Origin: Anaerolineae bacterium
Lineage (GTDB): Bacteria; Chloroflexota; Anaerolineae; JACIWR01
Direction of reading: 5' to 3'
DNA: 13,453 bases
Assembly (NCBI GenBank): GCA_021162125.1
Contig: JAGGZG010000073.1
Location: 1 to 13,453 of the forward strand
Made by a program: the position numbers and the translations under genes. The notes beneath the pieces were generated by a model that saw only the letters and a list, made by a program, of their open reading frames with translations, ran no database searches and had not been told where the DNA came from. Shown in pieces: positions 1-7,505 of this stretch. Numbering within the stretch: position 1 is the stretch's first letter; every line of letters begins with the position of its first letter.

Positions 1-67
1 CAGGCGAGGCCGGCCGCGAGCTTTTGGGAGGGTTTTCCCCAAGCTGCTGGCTTAACTTGATGCCCAT

Positions 68-89
68 GGGGCGACCGGCCGGTCGCCCC
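68..89. repeat. Perfect 22-bp GC-rich palindrome
   Basis: GGGGCGACC, GGCC, GGTCGCCCC form an uninterrupted palindrome about 55 bp upstream of the kinase promoter. It has no T-run on either side, so it is not an obvious intrinsic terminator. It looks like a dispersed REP-type intergenic palindrome (inference). Bases 1-67 before it hold no recognisable gene; a short open stretch at the very edge could be the tail of an upstream gene, but the reading frame cannot be decided. Confidence 0.6.
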
Positions 90-142
90 TACAGGGTGCA
101 AACTCGCCCCAAAAGTGAAATACACCCTTGCCATGATCGTGG

Positions 143-171
143 TTGACAGAAGGACAATCCTCTGTTACAAT
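143..171 (+). promoter_or_regulatory. Sigma70-type promoter of the GAF histidine kinase
   Basis: TTGACA (143-148), a 17-bp spacer and TACAAT (166-171) match the housekeeping consensus at 11 of 12 positions. Transcription would start near 178, giving a leader of about 45 nt before the GTG at 224. The first base of the -35 box coincides with the TTG that begins the longest open frame of the kinase, which is strong evidence against that longer start. Confidence 0.85.
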
Positions 172-223
172 AGTTATAAGTTGTGGTGTGCATGGGGGGA
201 AGAGCCACATCGAGGAGGGCCGC

Positions 224-1450
224 GTGTCCGAGGTAGAGCGGATCGCAGCGCTGGAACGACAAGTCGCCAATCTCACCCTGATGGTGGAAGTGAGCAAGAC
301 TCTCAATTCCACTCTCGACCTGGACAGCTTGCTCCAGATTATCATCAAATCCGCGACGGAGCTGACGAACACTGAGATGGCCTCGATTTTGCTGGTGGAC
401 AGGGCCAGTGGTGAACTCCGCTTTGAGGCCGCTACCGGCGCCGAACGAGAGGCGCTCAAAACGCTCGTCGTCCCGCGCGACAACAGCATCGCCGGTTGGG
501 TTGTGCGCGAGAATAAACCCTTGCTCATCCGTGATGTGCAGCACGACCCGCGTTTTTATCGTCAGGTGGATTCGGCCACGGGGTTGGCGACGCGGTCTAT
601 CCTGGGTGTACCCTTGCGATTCAAGGGCCAGGTCATCGGCGTGTTAGAGGCTCTGAACAAGATCGAGGGCAACGATTTTACCGACGAGGACGTGCAAGTC
701 CTGACAACCCTGGCTGGGCAAGCTGCGGTGGCCATCGAAAACGCCCGTCTGCTGGCTGAGCTGCGGGAGCAGGATCGGCTGAAGAGCCAGTTTATCACCG
801 ATGCCTCCCACGAGATGCGCACCCCGCTGACAACGATCAAGGGTTATCTGCAACTGATCCTCGACGGAGCGATGGATGCTGAGCAGCAACGGACCAGCCT
901 GGAAATCGCAGCCCGGAACATAGATGTCATTACCCGCCTGGTGAACGACATCCTCTATCTCCAGGAGATGGCGACGATACGGGCAGAGCGAGTTCCAGTA
1001 GAGATGGCCGGACTGGTGCGCGAGGTGGTGGCTGCGGCCCAGGGACAGGCACGTCTGGCGGGGGTCATTCTGCGGGCTGAGATTCCTTCTGGGGATCTGC
1101 CCCCTGTATCTGGCAGTCGGAAGCGGCTGGCGCGGGCGTTGGCCAATCTCGTGGAGAACGCTATCAAGTTCAATACTGACGGGGGCGAGGTGGTGGTTCG
1201 CCTGAGAGAAGAGGCCAGCAGCTTGCGGGTGGAGGTTTCTGATACAGGCATCGGTATTCCAGCCGAGTACCTGGACAAGATCTTTAACCGCTTCTACCGG
1301 ATAGATTCGTCGGCTCCGCACCTCGCCAGGGGAGTAGGTCTAGGATTGCCTATCGCCAAGCAGATCGTTGAGGAGCACGGGGGGGAGATGCACGTGAAGA
1401 GCGAGCCGGGCAAAGGGAGTGTTTTTTCCTTCACCTTGCCCAAAACGTAG
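224..1450 (+). CDS. Soluble GAF-domain sensor histidine kinase (orphan)
   Basis: A 408-residue kinase. A short coiled coil (about 1-25) is followed by one GAF domain (about 30-175), a HisKA dimerisation helix pair with the H-box SHEMRTPL (phospho-acceptor His196), and a HATPase_c domain. The ATPase shows the N-box around Asn312, the G1 box DTGIG at 340-344, the F-box FNRFYRI and the G2 box GVGLGLP at 370-376. No signal peptide or membrane segment is visible, so it should sense a cytoplasmic ligand. The GAF ends in an NK...F...D pattern that partly resembles the NKFDE motif of cyclic-nucleotide GAFs; this is suggestive only. GTG 224 was chosen because GAGGAGG lies 5 nt upstream and the longer TTG start at 143 falls on the -35 box. 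No response regulator is nearby, so it is an orphan here. Confidence 0.9.
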   Translation: MSEVERIAALERQVANLTLMVEVSKTLNSTLDLDSLLQIIIKSATELTNTEMASILLVDRASGELRFEAATGAEREALKTLVVPRDNSIAGWVVRENKPLLIRDVQHDPRFYRQVDSATGLATRSILGVPLRFKGQVIGVLEALNKIEGNDFTDEDVQVLTTLAGQAAVAIENARLLAELREQDRLKSQFITDASHEMRTPLTTIKGYLQLILDGAMDAEQQRTSLEIAARNIDVITRLVNDILYLQEMATIRAERVPVEMAGLVREVVAAAQGQARLAGVILRAEIPSGDLPPVSGSRKRLARALANLVENAIKFNTDGGEVVVRLREEASSLRVEVSDTGIGIPAEYLDKIFNRFYRIDSSAPHLARGVGLGLPIAKQIVEEHGGEMHVKSEPGKGSVFSFTLPKT

Positions 1451-1585
1451 GGTGTCATCCTACCCCCTTGCAGATTTCAGTGCGAGATTTCGGCTGATCG
1501 CTCACGAGGCAGACTGTGTGGGTGGTGCGAGCCCACGTGGGTGGACGAATGGCTTGAGCCCTTTATACACGACCTCGGTCGCTAA

Positions 1586-1709
1586 GAGGGTATCTGAAAA
1601 TTCACCACAAGGGCACCAAGACGCCGAGAAATAGGGGGTTACCTGCTTTTAAATGTTACTTTGTGTCTTGGTGGTTGATACCTTCATCATCGATTTTTCA
1701 GACACGCTC
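1586..1709. repeat. Degenerate inverted-repeat element (MITE-like)
   Basis: This lies in the 285-bp spacer between the kinase and the GAF gene. The outer arms are GAGGGTATCTGAAAA (from 1586) and its near complement TTTTTCAGACACGCTC (ending 1709). An inner pair at 1614-1628 and 1659-1673 (CACCAAGAC core) matches at 12 of 15 positions. The span is about 124 bp. No exact target duplication was found; TAA on the left faces CAA on the right. The rest of the spacer has only a 10-bp palindrome CCCACGTGGG (1532-1541). A non-autonomous transposon remnant is the simplest reading. Confidence 0.5.
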
Positions 1710-1735
1710 CAAGTTGCGGCTCAGGGGGAGAGAGA

Positions 1736-2356
1736 ATGAACAGCTCAACTAGTACTTTGCGCTTTTTGCAGAGTGAGAACCGTCGTCTGCGGGAGGAGAA
1801 TGAATCCCTGCGGGAGGAGGTGCTTGCTCTGCGTGAATACATGAAGGCCCTGCGGACGCTGCACCAGGCCACGCAGACGTTCACCGCCGAACAGCAGCTC
1901 GAGCCGTTGCTGGCGCGAATCATGTACGCCGCATTGCGGGTGATGGACGCGGCGGACGGCTCGTTAGCGCTTCTGGACGAGAGCACGGGCCAGCTCGTGT
2001 TCGCGGTGGTACTGGGCGAACTGAAATCCTCCCTCCAGGGCTACCGGATTGACAAAGGCATGGGTATCGCTGGCTGGGTGGCCGCTCACGGCGAGCCGGT
2101 CATAGTGAATAATGCTCACCAGGATAGGCGTTTTTCTTCTTTCGTTGACGACAGTTTTGGCTTCCGAACCAACTCTCTGATCTGTGTCCCGTTGATCGTC
2201 CAGGGGCGGGTTATCGGCGTGATCGAGGTTCTGAACAAATTCTCCGGCGAGGCATTCACCGATACCGACCTGGACTTGTTGACCATTTTGGCCAGCATGG
2301 CGGCGGTGGCCATTGACAAAGTGCACCAGGCGGAGGCTCAGGCCGGGGAGAAGTGA
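1736..2356 (+). CDS. Coiled-coil GAF domain protein
   Basis: A 206-residue cytoplasmic protein made of a heptad-rich N-terminal coiled coil (about 8-40, rich in Leu, Glu and Arg) and a single GAF domain (about 50-198). There is no output domain, so it is probably a sensory adaptor that dimerises or binds a partner. Its GAF is clearly related to that of the upstream kinase: both carry GIAGWV or SIAGWV, VPL...G.VIGV.E.LNK, and a FTD.D....LT.LA..AAVAI ending. ATG 1736 follows GGGGGAG with a spacing of about 6 nt. It lies downstream of the kinase on the same strand but 285 bp away with a repeat between them, so co-transcription is uncertain. It converges on the phosphatase gene with only 13 bp between stop codons. 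A direct role with the kinase or with the phosphatase operon is inference. Confidence 0.82.
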   Translation: MNSSTSTLRFLQSENRRLREENESLREEVLALREYMKALRTLHQATQTFTAEQQLEPLLARIMYAALRVMDAADGSLALLDESTGQLVFAVVLGELKSSLQGYRIDKGMGIAGWVAAHGEPVIVNNAHQDRRFSSFVDDSFGFRTNSLICVPLIVQGRVIGVIEVLNKFSGEAFTDTDLDLLTILASMAAVAIDKVHQAEAQAGEK

Positions 2357-2362
2357 GCAGTT

Positions 2363-2399
2363 ACCCTCGTTATTCGACCCGCTTGAGCACGACGAGGGT
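2363..2399. terminator. Possible bidirectional terminator hairpin at convergent stops
   Basis: ACCCTCGT (2363-2370) pairs exactly with ACGAGGGT (2392-2399) across a 21-nt loop. It straddles the stop codon of the minus-strand phosphatase and lies just after the stop of the GAF gene. The 8-bp stem has no T-run on either strand and part of it is coding sequence, so this is a weak candidate. Confidence 0.25.
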
Positions 2400-5300
2400 G
2401 AAATCGTCGAATTGAGGCACGTCGCCGACGAAGGTCATTACCTCGTCGTTGATAGCAGCGATGATGTCCGACGGACTCCGTTCCCGCGTGCGCTGGATGA
2501 CCTCGGTCAGTCGCGCCAGGCCAAATTCTTCCTCATCGGCGTTGATAGCGTCCGTCACCCCGTCAGTGTACAGCACCACCAGGTCCCCGGTCTCCAGAGT
2601 GACGCACTTCTCCTCCAGTTCGATGTGCTCCACGATCCCCAGTACGACCCCACGCGCCCGCAGTGATTCGACCTGCCCGTTGTGACGTATCAGCAGTGGC
2701 GGGTTGTGCCCACCGTTGGCATAGGTCAGCGTGCCGGCCTGCGGGTCGAGGATGGCGTAGAAAACGCTCACGAATAGGTCCGAGTGAGCATCCGATATGA
2801 TGAGATCGTTGGCCCGTTGCAGAGCCTTTGCCGGGCTGCGACCATCGTGGGCGGTCACCCGCACCAGGGTGCGCGAGAGGGCCATGAACAGTGCAGCCGG
2901 AACTCCCTTGTCGGCCACATCGGCTATCACCAGGCCCAGCCGGTCGTCCGGCAAAGAAAAGAAGTCGTAGAAATCTCCACCGACCTGGTGGGCAGCTTGC
3001 CAGTAGGCGTCCAACTCCCATCCCGGCAGGGAGGGGCAGTGCTCGGGTAGAAAGCTGGCCTGAATTTCCCGTGCCACCTCCAACTCGCGTTCCAGTCGTT
3101 CCTGCTCAGCTTCCTGACGATAAAGACGGGTGTTCTCGATGGCGATGGCCGTCTGATTAGCGATGCCGGTCAGGATGTTCATCCACCGTTCGGCGAAACG
3201 CTCTGGAGCGCCTACGTAATCCACGAGCATGGCTCCCAGTACTTTTCTCTTGGCACTCAGGGGCAGGGCCAGGATGGGGAGCGTGCCGGGAACGGGCGTA
3301 ACGCCGGCCAGCAGCCAGTGGTTATGCGGGTCATCCGGCACGCTCACCGCTGGCCGGCCGGCCAATACCTCCCGCATCAATGGATCATCCTGTCCGGGGC
3401 GCGAGTGCCAGAACCACTCTTTTTGATCTTCCGAAAGGCCGTATGCCTGGGCCGGGACGAACACCCCCTCGTCGTCATCCCACAGGAAGATGGTACAACG
3501 CTTTACGCCCACCAGAATCGGGGTGATGCGCACGACGGTACTCAGGATGTCCTCCAGGTCGGTGCGGCTACCCACCGCCTCGGCCACTTGCAGCAGTGCG
3601 GTGGAGACGTATGCCTCCTCCTGCTGGGCGGCGTAGAGTTGGGCGTTCTCGATAGCAATGGCTGCCTGGTTGGCAATTCCGGAGATCATGCTCACTTTGC
3701 GTGCAGTGAACCCGGCCGATTCTTCGATGTAGCCCACCAGCATCACGCCCACAACTTTTCCCCTGGCCAACAGGGGCAGGATGAGCAGATTGCGGATGTC
3801 GAACATCTCGATCATCGTTGATGGCATGGAGGATGCCAGTTCGTCGCCGGATAGTATGCGGGGCGATTTAGTCAGGCGGACTTCGTCCAGAGCCAGGGCA
3901 TCGCCGGGGGCAAACCGCAGTGTGGAGAACAGTTTCTTCTGTTCGCGGGTAAGGCCATGCGCCTGAGCGGGCAGAAAGACCTGAGCGTTTCTATCCCACA
4001 GGAAGATGCTGCACCGATCCACACCCGCCAGCAAGGGAGTGAGACGGACCACCGTGGCCAGTACGTCGTCCAGGTTCGATAGTTTACTGGTGGCCTCGGC
4101 CACTTGCAGCAGGGCCGTGGTCACCCAGACCTCTTCCTGCTGGGCGGCGTACAGGCGCGCGTCCTCGATGGCTATCGCTACCTGCGCGGCCAGGGTCTGC
4201 AAAATGAACAGGTCATCGTCGCTGAAAGCACCGGTCTCATTGCTCTGCACGTCGAGCACGCCCAGCACTCGCTCCTCGACCTTGAGCGGCACAGCCAGCT
4301 CGGCCCGGGTCTGGGGCCAGGCATGCTCGTGGCGGAAGCGAGGTTCTGTGCTCACGTCGTTGGCCAGCAAGGGCTGTCCCTCTTGAGCTACCCAGCCTAT
4401 GATTCCCTCCCCCATTTCCAGGTTCACGCACGGCTGGCAGAGATCGGGATTGGTGCTGGCCTCAAAAGTCAGTTCGTTGGTGTCGGGATCAATGGCAAAG
4501 ATGCCCACGTGGTAGTAGCCAAAAGTCTCTTGAATGAGGTGTACGACCTGGGTGAACAGTTCCTCCAGTTCGAGGATGGCGGCTACCTTCCGGCTCACGT
4601 CGCCGATGAGAGCCAGTTGCCGGGCACGGCGCTGTGCCATTGCGTACAGCCGGGCTTTCTCGATAGCCATGGCCGCCTCGTTGCCAATCACCGACAGCAG
4701 GCGCAGGTCGTCCTCGCTGAAGGCAGCGGGAGTGTAACTCTGGATGGACATTGTGCCGATGACTTCTTCACCGGCGATGAGGGGGACGAATATGGCAGAG
4801 CGCGGAGGGTGCTCGCTGACGTAGCTGGGGCGCGCTGGCAGGGCGTCCATTTCCTGTTGGAAGTCGCGCACCAGCAACGGCTGCTTCGAGCGGCGCATCC
4901 AGCCGATGATGCCCTCGTTTGCGGCCCGGGGGAAGGACTGGCTGGGCTGGCGGACGTTATCCCGCACCCATATCTTCAGGGTGTAGGTGTCGCCGTCGAA
5001 TAGCCCCAGGTGGAATGAGGACGTATCCACGATCTGGCTGGCTTGCTGGTAGATCAATTCGCATAGCTGATCCACGTCCAACTGCGCGCGGACGATGGCC
5101 TGTCCGGCCCGGCTCAAGGCGTCCAGCTCGGAAAGGCGGCGTTTCACCTGTTGCCAGGCGTCGGCCAGCCGCTGGACGACCAGGGCCACGGCCACAATCC
5201 CGGCGGAGAGGAGCAAAAAGACAAACCAGTTTCCCTGGTTGTAGACGAAGACGACGATCACCGCCGCCGGCAATGGGCACAGTTCCACCAGCAAAGAAGT

Positions 5301-5864
5301 GGGCCACACTGCGCGCAGGAAGGCCATCGCCTGGCGAGGGCCACCCTGAATGCCCTCGCGAAGTCCCCAGCCGAGGTGATCGAGGGTGAACCAGGTGGCA
5401 AACAAAACGAGAAGAGGGAACACATCACTCAGTCCGGCGACCAGGAAGTCCCCACCACCAGCCAAGGTATACAGCCAGCCGGACGCCAGGGCCATGAGCG
5501 CCTTCAGGCCGGCGTTAAACAGGGCAGCCTCCAGCGTCTCGATCCAGGGGCGCGTCTGGTGGCGGAAGGCGCGTAACAGCAGGTAGGCCAGACCGCTGAT
5601 GAGGGCCACTGTGCCGCCGGCCACTGGGCCGAAGATGAGTAGAGTTGCTACGTCCACCATGCTCACCAGACTATGGGTCACACCTGGGGTGACGTGGAAC
5701 CCGGCCCGTTTGATGATCAACGACAGGAGGGCGAAAAACACCAGCGGCAGACCCACTTGAGTCCACGGCACGCGGCCAGCTAGTATGGCCAGTGCGCCCA
5801 TTCCGGCTAGGCCAACGCCGATGCTATATAGGTGGAGAAGAAGGGAACGACTTCGCTGCTTCAA
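2370..5864 (-). CDS. Membrane SpoIIE-type PP2C phosphatase with four GAF domains
   Basis: An 1164-residue regulator expected to dephosphorylate the STAS antagonists encoded upstream in the same operon. Order of parts: a hydrophobic N-terminus with about seven membrane segments (8-230); GAF1 (about 250-402), GAF2 (430-565), GAF3 (600-740), GAF4 (770-910); a charged linker helix ending in EIQASFLP; and a SpoIIE PP2C domain (about 945-1164). The PP2C metal-site motifs are intact: GGDFYD at 962-967, DVADKG at 982-987, NGGHNPP around His1053, TDGVTD at 1100-1105 and FDDFT with Asp1153 and Asp1154. GAF3 and GAF4 are close paralogues, including their shared preceding linker TALLQVAEA. The start is TTG 5864: an in-frame TGA lies just upstream and no other start codon intervenes; GGAG sits 6 nt before it. 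The membrane domain class was not recognised. It is last in the operon, 86 bp after the second STAS gene. Confidence 0.92.
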   Translation of the reverse strand: MKQRSRSLLLHLYSIGVGLAGMGALAILAGRVPWTQVGLPLVFFALLSLIIKRAGFHVTPGVTHSLVSMVDVATLLIFGPVAGGTVALISGLAYLLLRAFRHQTRPWIETLEAALFNAGLKALMALASGWLYTLAGGGDFLVAGLSDVFPLLVLFATWFTLDHLGWGLREGIQGGPRQAMAFLRAVWPTSLLVELCPLPAAVIVVFVYNQGNWFVFLLLSAGIVAVALVVQRLADAWQQVKRRLSELDALSRAGQAIVRAQLDVDQLCELIYQQASQIVDTSSFHLGLFDGDTYTLKIWVRDNVRQPSQSFPRAANEGIIGWMRRSKQPLLVRDFQQEMDALPARPSYVSEHPPRSAIFVPLIAGEEVIGTMSIQSYTPAAFSEDDLRLLSVIGNEAAMAIEKARLYAMAQRRARQLALIGDVSRKVAAILELEELFTQVVHLIQETFGYYHVGIFAIDPDTNELTFEASTNPDLCQPCVNLEMGEGIIGWVAQEGQPLLANDVSTEPRFRHEHAWPQTRAELAVPLKVEERVLGVLDVQSNETGAFSDDDLFILQTLAAQVAIAIEDARLYAAQQEEVWVTTALLQVAEATSKLSNLDDVLATVVRLTPLLAGVDRCSIFLWDRNAQVFLPAQAHGLTREQKKLFSTLRFAPGDALALDEVRLTKSPRILSGDELASSMPSTMIEMFDIRNLLILPLLARGKVVGVMLVGYIEESAGFTARKVSMISGIANQAAIAIENAQLYAAQQEEAYVSTALLQVAEAVGSRTDLEDILSTVVRITPILVGVKRCTIFLWDDDEGVFVPAQAYGLSEDQKEWFWHSRPGQDDPLMREVLAGRPAVSVPDDPHNHWLLAGVTPVPGTLPILALPLSAKRKVLGAMLVDYVGAPERFAERWMNILTGIANQTAIAIENTRLYRQEAEQERLERELEVAREIQASFLPEHCPSLPGWELDAYWQAAHQVGGDFYDFFSLPDDRLGLVIADVADKGVPAALFMALSRTLVRVTAHDGRSPAKALQRANDLIISDAHSDLFVSVFYAILDPQAGTLTYANGGHNPPLLIRHNGQVESLRARGVVLGIVEHIELEEKCVTLETGDLVVLYTDGVTDAINADEEEFGLARLTEVIQRTRERSPSDIIAAINDEVMTFVGDVPQFDDFTLVVLKRVE

Positions 5865-5881
5865 GGGTTGCTCCGGAGTGT

Positions 5882-5934
5882 CCGTTCATTACTTCCGCTG
5901 CTCGGGGCACAACGTGCCCCGCTCCTGTGAACGG
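5882..5934 (-). repeat. Nested double inverted repeat in the operon spacer
   Basis: An outer perfect arm pair CCGTTCA (5882-5888) / TGAACGG (5928-5934) encloses an inner pair CGGGGCAC (5903-5910) / GTGCCCCG (5914-5921) with a 3-nt loop. It fills most of the 86-bp spacer between the second STAS gene and the phosphatase. No U-tract follows in the direction of transcription. It could be an mRNA processing or attenuation structure lowering phosphatase expression, or an inserted REP-type palindrome. Confidence 0.6.
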
Positions 5935-5950
5935 CGATTGACGGGGTTGA

Positions 5951-6310
5951 TCAAACGCTGGCCAACGCGCTGGCCGCTTCTTCCTCGGATTCGTATAGGG
6001 AGAGGATTTGGGTGAGGCCGGTTATCTCCAGGATTTCCTGCACGCGAGGTGGTGTGCAGCAGAGGACGAGGTCACCGCCATGTGATCGGGCTTTCTGCCG
6101 GGCGACGAGCAAAGCTTTGAGGCTGTGGGAGGACAGGTAACGGGCCTGTCCCAGGTGGACGAGGAGCCGGTATTTGCCTTGCGCCAGCGCCCTCTGCAAC
6201 GCCGCTTCCAGCACAGGTGCGTGCATGGCGTCGATGCGGCCACCGGCCTCAATCACCCAGACACCGGGCTGGTATGAGGAGGCATGTCCGTTCACTTGAT
6301 AGCCTTTCAC
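5951..6310 (-). CDS. STAS-domain anti-sigma-factor-antagonist-like protein (atypical loop)
   Basis: A 119-residue single STAS domain, the size expected of SpoIIAA/RsbV-type antagonists that switch partners according to serine phosphorylation. The fold pattern is visible: an early beta strand ending in a GGRIDA turn, a helix PVLEAALQRAL, a strand LLVHLG, then the phospho-loop YLSSHSL (58-64). The usual loop reads D/SSxGL; here the glycine is replaced by Ser63, leaving Ser60 and Ser61 as candidate phospho-acceptors. The start is GTG 6310, only 24 nt after the kinase-like gene stop and in the same frame as it, with no clear Shine-Dalgarno, so translation probably depends on coupling. GTG at codon 6 is an alternative. 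Its partners should be the adjacent RsbW-like protein and the downstream phosphatase (inference from family and operon). Confidence 0.85.
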   Translation of the reverse strand: MKGYQVNGHASSYQPGVWVIEAGGRIDAMHAPVLEAALQRALAQGKYRLLVHLGQARYLSSHSLKALLVARQKARSHGGDLVLCCTPPRVQEILEITGLTQILSLYESEEEAASALASV

Positions 6311-6334
6311 ACCGAGCGGGATCGGTGTTTCCGT

Positions 6335-6775
6335 TCAGCGATCATCCTGTGATTGAGGCGCAATCCGCTTGATCATTGTCACTGTATTGCCGGTTTCGGC
6401 GTTGAACTCGAAGTGCACCTCGTCCATCAACCGGTGCATGAAGTACAGGCCCAGTCCGCCCAGGCGGCGGACGTCGAGGTCGGCACCCAAATCCGGCGGC
6501 GGGACGGTCGTGGGGTCGAAGGGGCGACCGTGGTCCTGGATGGTGATCACAAACGTGTCATCCGTCCGGCGGCAAGCGAGGGTGATCTCCCCATCCTCAA
6601 TGCCCTGGTAAGCGTGTTGGATGACGTTCGTGCAGGCTTCGTCTACGGCCATCTGGACGTGGAACACAGTCCGTTCGTCCAGGCCGGCCTGTCGGGCGGC
6701 CTGAGCGATAAACTCGCTGATGATAATCAACTGGTCAAGGCGACCAGGCACGGTGAGGCGGCATTCATCGGGCAT
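6335..6775 (-). CDS. RsbW/SpoIIAB-like serine kinase (HATPase_c anti-sigma type)
   Basis: A 146-residue GHKL ATPase lacking any phospho-acceptor His domain, as in the anti-sigma factor kinases RsbW and SpoIIAB. The N-box VDEACTNVIQHAY (44-56) has Glu46 and Asn50, the G1 box has Asp81 and Gly83 in QDHGRPFD, and the G2 region LGGLGLYFMHRLMDEV lies at 105-120. The family phosphorylates STAS antagonists with ATP and sequesters an effector, classically a sigma factor. It sits between two STAS genes and upstream of a SpoIIE phosphatase, which makes a partner-switching role very likely; the effector is not encoded here. ATG 6775 is the only reasonable start, although the nearest purine-rich motif, GGAG, is 11 nt upstream, so initiation may be weak. 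The gap to the preceding STAS gene is 183 bp. Confidence 0.9.
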   Translation of the reverse strand: MPDECRLTVPGRLDQLIIISEFIAQAARQAGLDERTVFHVQMAVDEACTNVIQHAYQGIEDGEITLACRRTDDTFVITIQDHGRPFDPTTVPPPDLGADLDVRRLGGLGLYFMHRLMDEVHFEFNAETGNTVTMIKRIAPQSQDDR

Positions 6776-6915
6776 GAACTTGCACTCTCCAGGTCAGGTT
6801 ACATACAAAAGGTCGCTTTCCCCTGCCCAAGCGTGAGCAACATTGATCTACCACGTCGTCCCAGTAATGGCTATGGATAGGGATAGAGCGACCTCGTAAG
6901 TTCGGTTATCCAGAG

Positions 6916-6940
6916 CCCGCTTTCCTTCTGGAAAGACGGG
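6916..6940 (-). other. Hairpin in the 183-bp spacer between STAS and RsbW-like genes
   Basis: CTTTCC (6920-6925) / GGAAAG (6930-6935) with a TTCT loop is extended by CCCG (6916-6919) / CGGG (6937-6940) across one bulged A. It starts about 20 nt downstream of the first STAS stop in the direction of transcription. No U-run follows, so it may cause partial attenuation or protect the 3' end of the STAS message, making the antagonist more abundant than the kinase (inference). The remainder of the spacer shows nothing else recognisable. Confidence 0.45.
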
Positions 6941-6958
6941 GCCTTGAGATGAGCCAAC

Positions 6959-7300
6959 TCAGAAGCTCCCCACGGCTCCAACGGTGTCGTCGAAGATCTT
7001 GAATAGGGGGGTCATGCCGGCCAGATTGAGGACCTCAGCGATACGCGGCGGCACATTGCTCAACCGCAGATCTCCCCGATTGTAACGCCGGCAAGCTTTG
7101 AGTGTGGATACCAGCACGCGCAGCCCGGCGCTGCTGATGTATTCCAGGCCACCGAGATCTGCCACCAGCCGGTAGCGCCCGTTGTCCATCAAAGAGTGAA
7201 AGGCACTCTCCAGCTCTGGAGCGTTACTGCTGTCCACCCGGCCTTTGATACTGACTACGCTAACTCGCTTCAGATTTCGGATGTCAATATCCAGTGCCAT
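6959..7300 (-). CDS. STAS-domain anti-sigma factor antagonist (RsbV/SpoIIAA-like)
   Basis: A 113-residue single STAS domain with canonical features: strands VSVVSIKGRVD and LVADLGGLEYI around the loop ISSAGLRVL (55-63), where Ser56/Ser57 include the expected phosphorylation site. Known relatives bind an RsbW-type kinase when unphosphorylated, freeing its effector. The start is ATG 7300, because GAGGAG lies about 6 nt upstream and residues encoded further upstream lack STAS character; a longer open frame to 7384 exists and is rejected. It is the first gene of the minus-strand operon, about 120 nt downstream of the predicted transcription start. Compared with the second STAS protein (5951-6310), this one has the conserved glycine after the serine pair and is the more conventional substrate. 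Confidence 0.93.
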   Translation of the reverse strand: MALDIDIRNLKRVSVVSIKGRVDSSNAPELESAFHSLMDNGRYRLVADLGGLEYISSAGLRVLVSTLKACRRYNRGDLRLSNVPPRIAEVLNLAGMTPLFKIFDDTVGAVGSF

Positions 7301-7426
7301 CTGTCTCCTCATTCCTGTAGAATTGATGGTCGGTGTCAGGGGGACACAGTCGGAGTTGGGCATTTGGGCGCAAAACGGCTCCATCCCTCGTTGTCACCCC
7401 CGGCGCGACGGCGGAAACTGGATTGT

Positions 7427-7455
7427 ATTATATCATACCCTTTCACAAGGCGCAA
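7427..7455 (-). promoter_or_regulatory. Extended -10 promoter of the partner-switching operon
   Basis: Reading the minus strand: TTGCGC (7455-7450), 17 bp, then TATAAT (7432-7427), preceded by TGA so that the -10 reads TGATATAAT, an extended -10. The -35 matches only at TTG, which suits the extended type. The predicted start near 7420 leaves a leader of about 120 nt before ATG 7300. Confidence 0.7.
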
Positions 7456-7505
7456 GGTTCAAATTGGGGTAGTCTCCTCCTTGTGTGTTGGTGCTTCTCG
7501 TCCGC

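Noticed and set aside
1..142. C-terminal tail of an upstream gene
   Set aside because: All three forward frames are open for 18 codons or more from the edge, none has a recognisable motif, and a palindrome follows; the evidence does not allow a choice.
143..223. TTG start extending the histidine kinase by 27 residues
   Set aside because: The TTG is part of a near-consensus -35 box, the -10 box lies inside the extension, and GTG 224 has a strong ribosome site.
644..1321. 225-codon reverse open frame opposite the kinase
   Set aside because: Overlaps conserved HisKA and HATPase coding sequence and shows no domain or ribosome site.
4104..5003. 299-codon forward open frame opposite the phosphatase
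   Set aside because: It is antisense to the well-supported GAF domains of the phosphatase, and its translation has no family resemblance.
7301..7384. 28-residue N-terminal extension of the first STAS protein
   Set aside because: The internal ATG at 7300 has GAGGAG at ideal spacing, and the extension lies outside the STAS fold.
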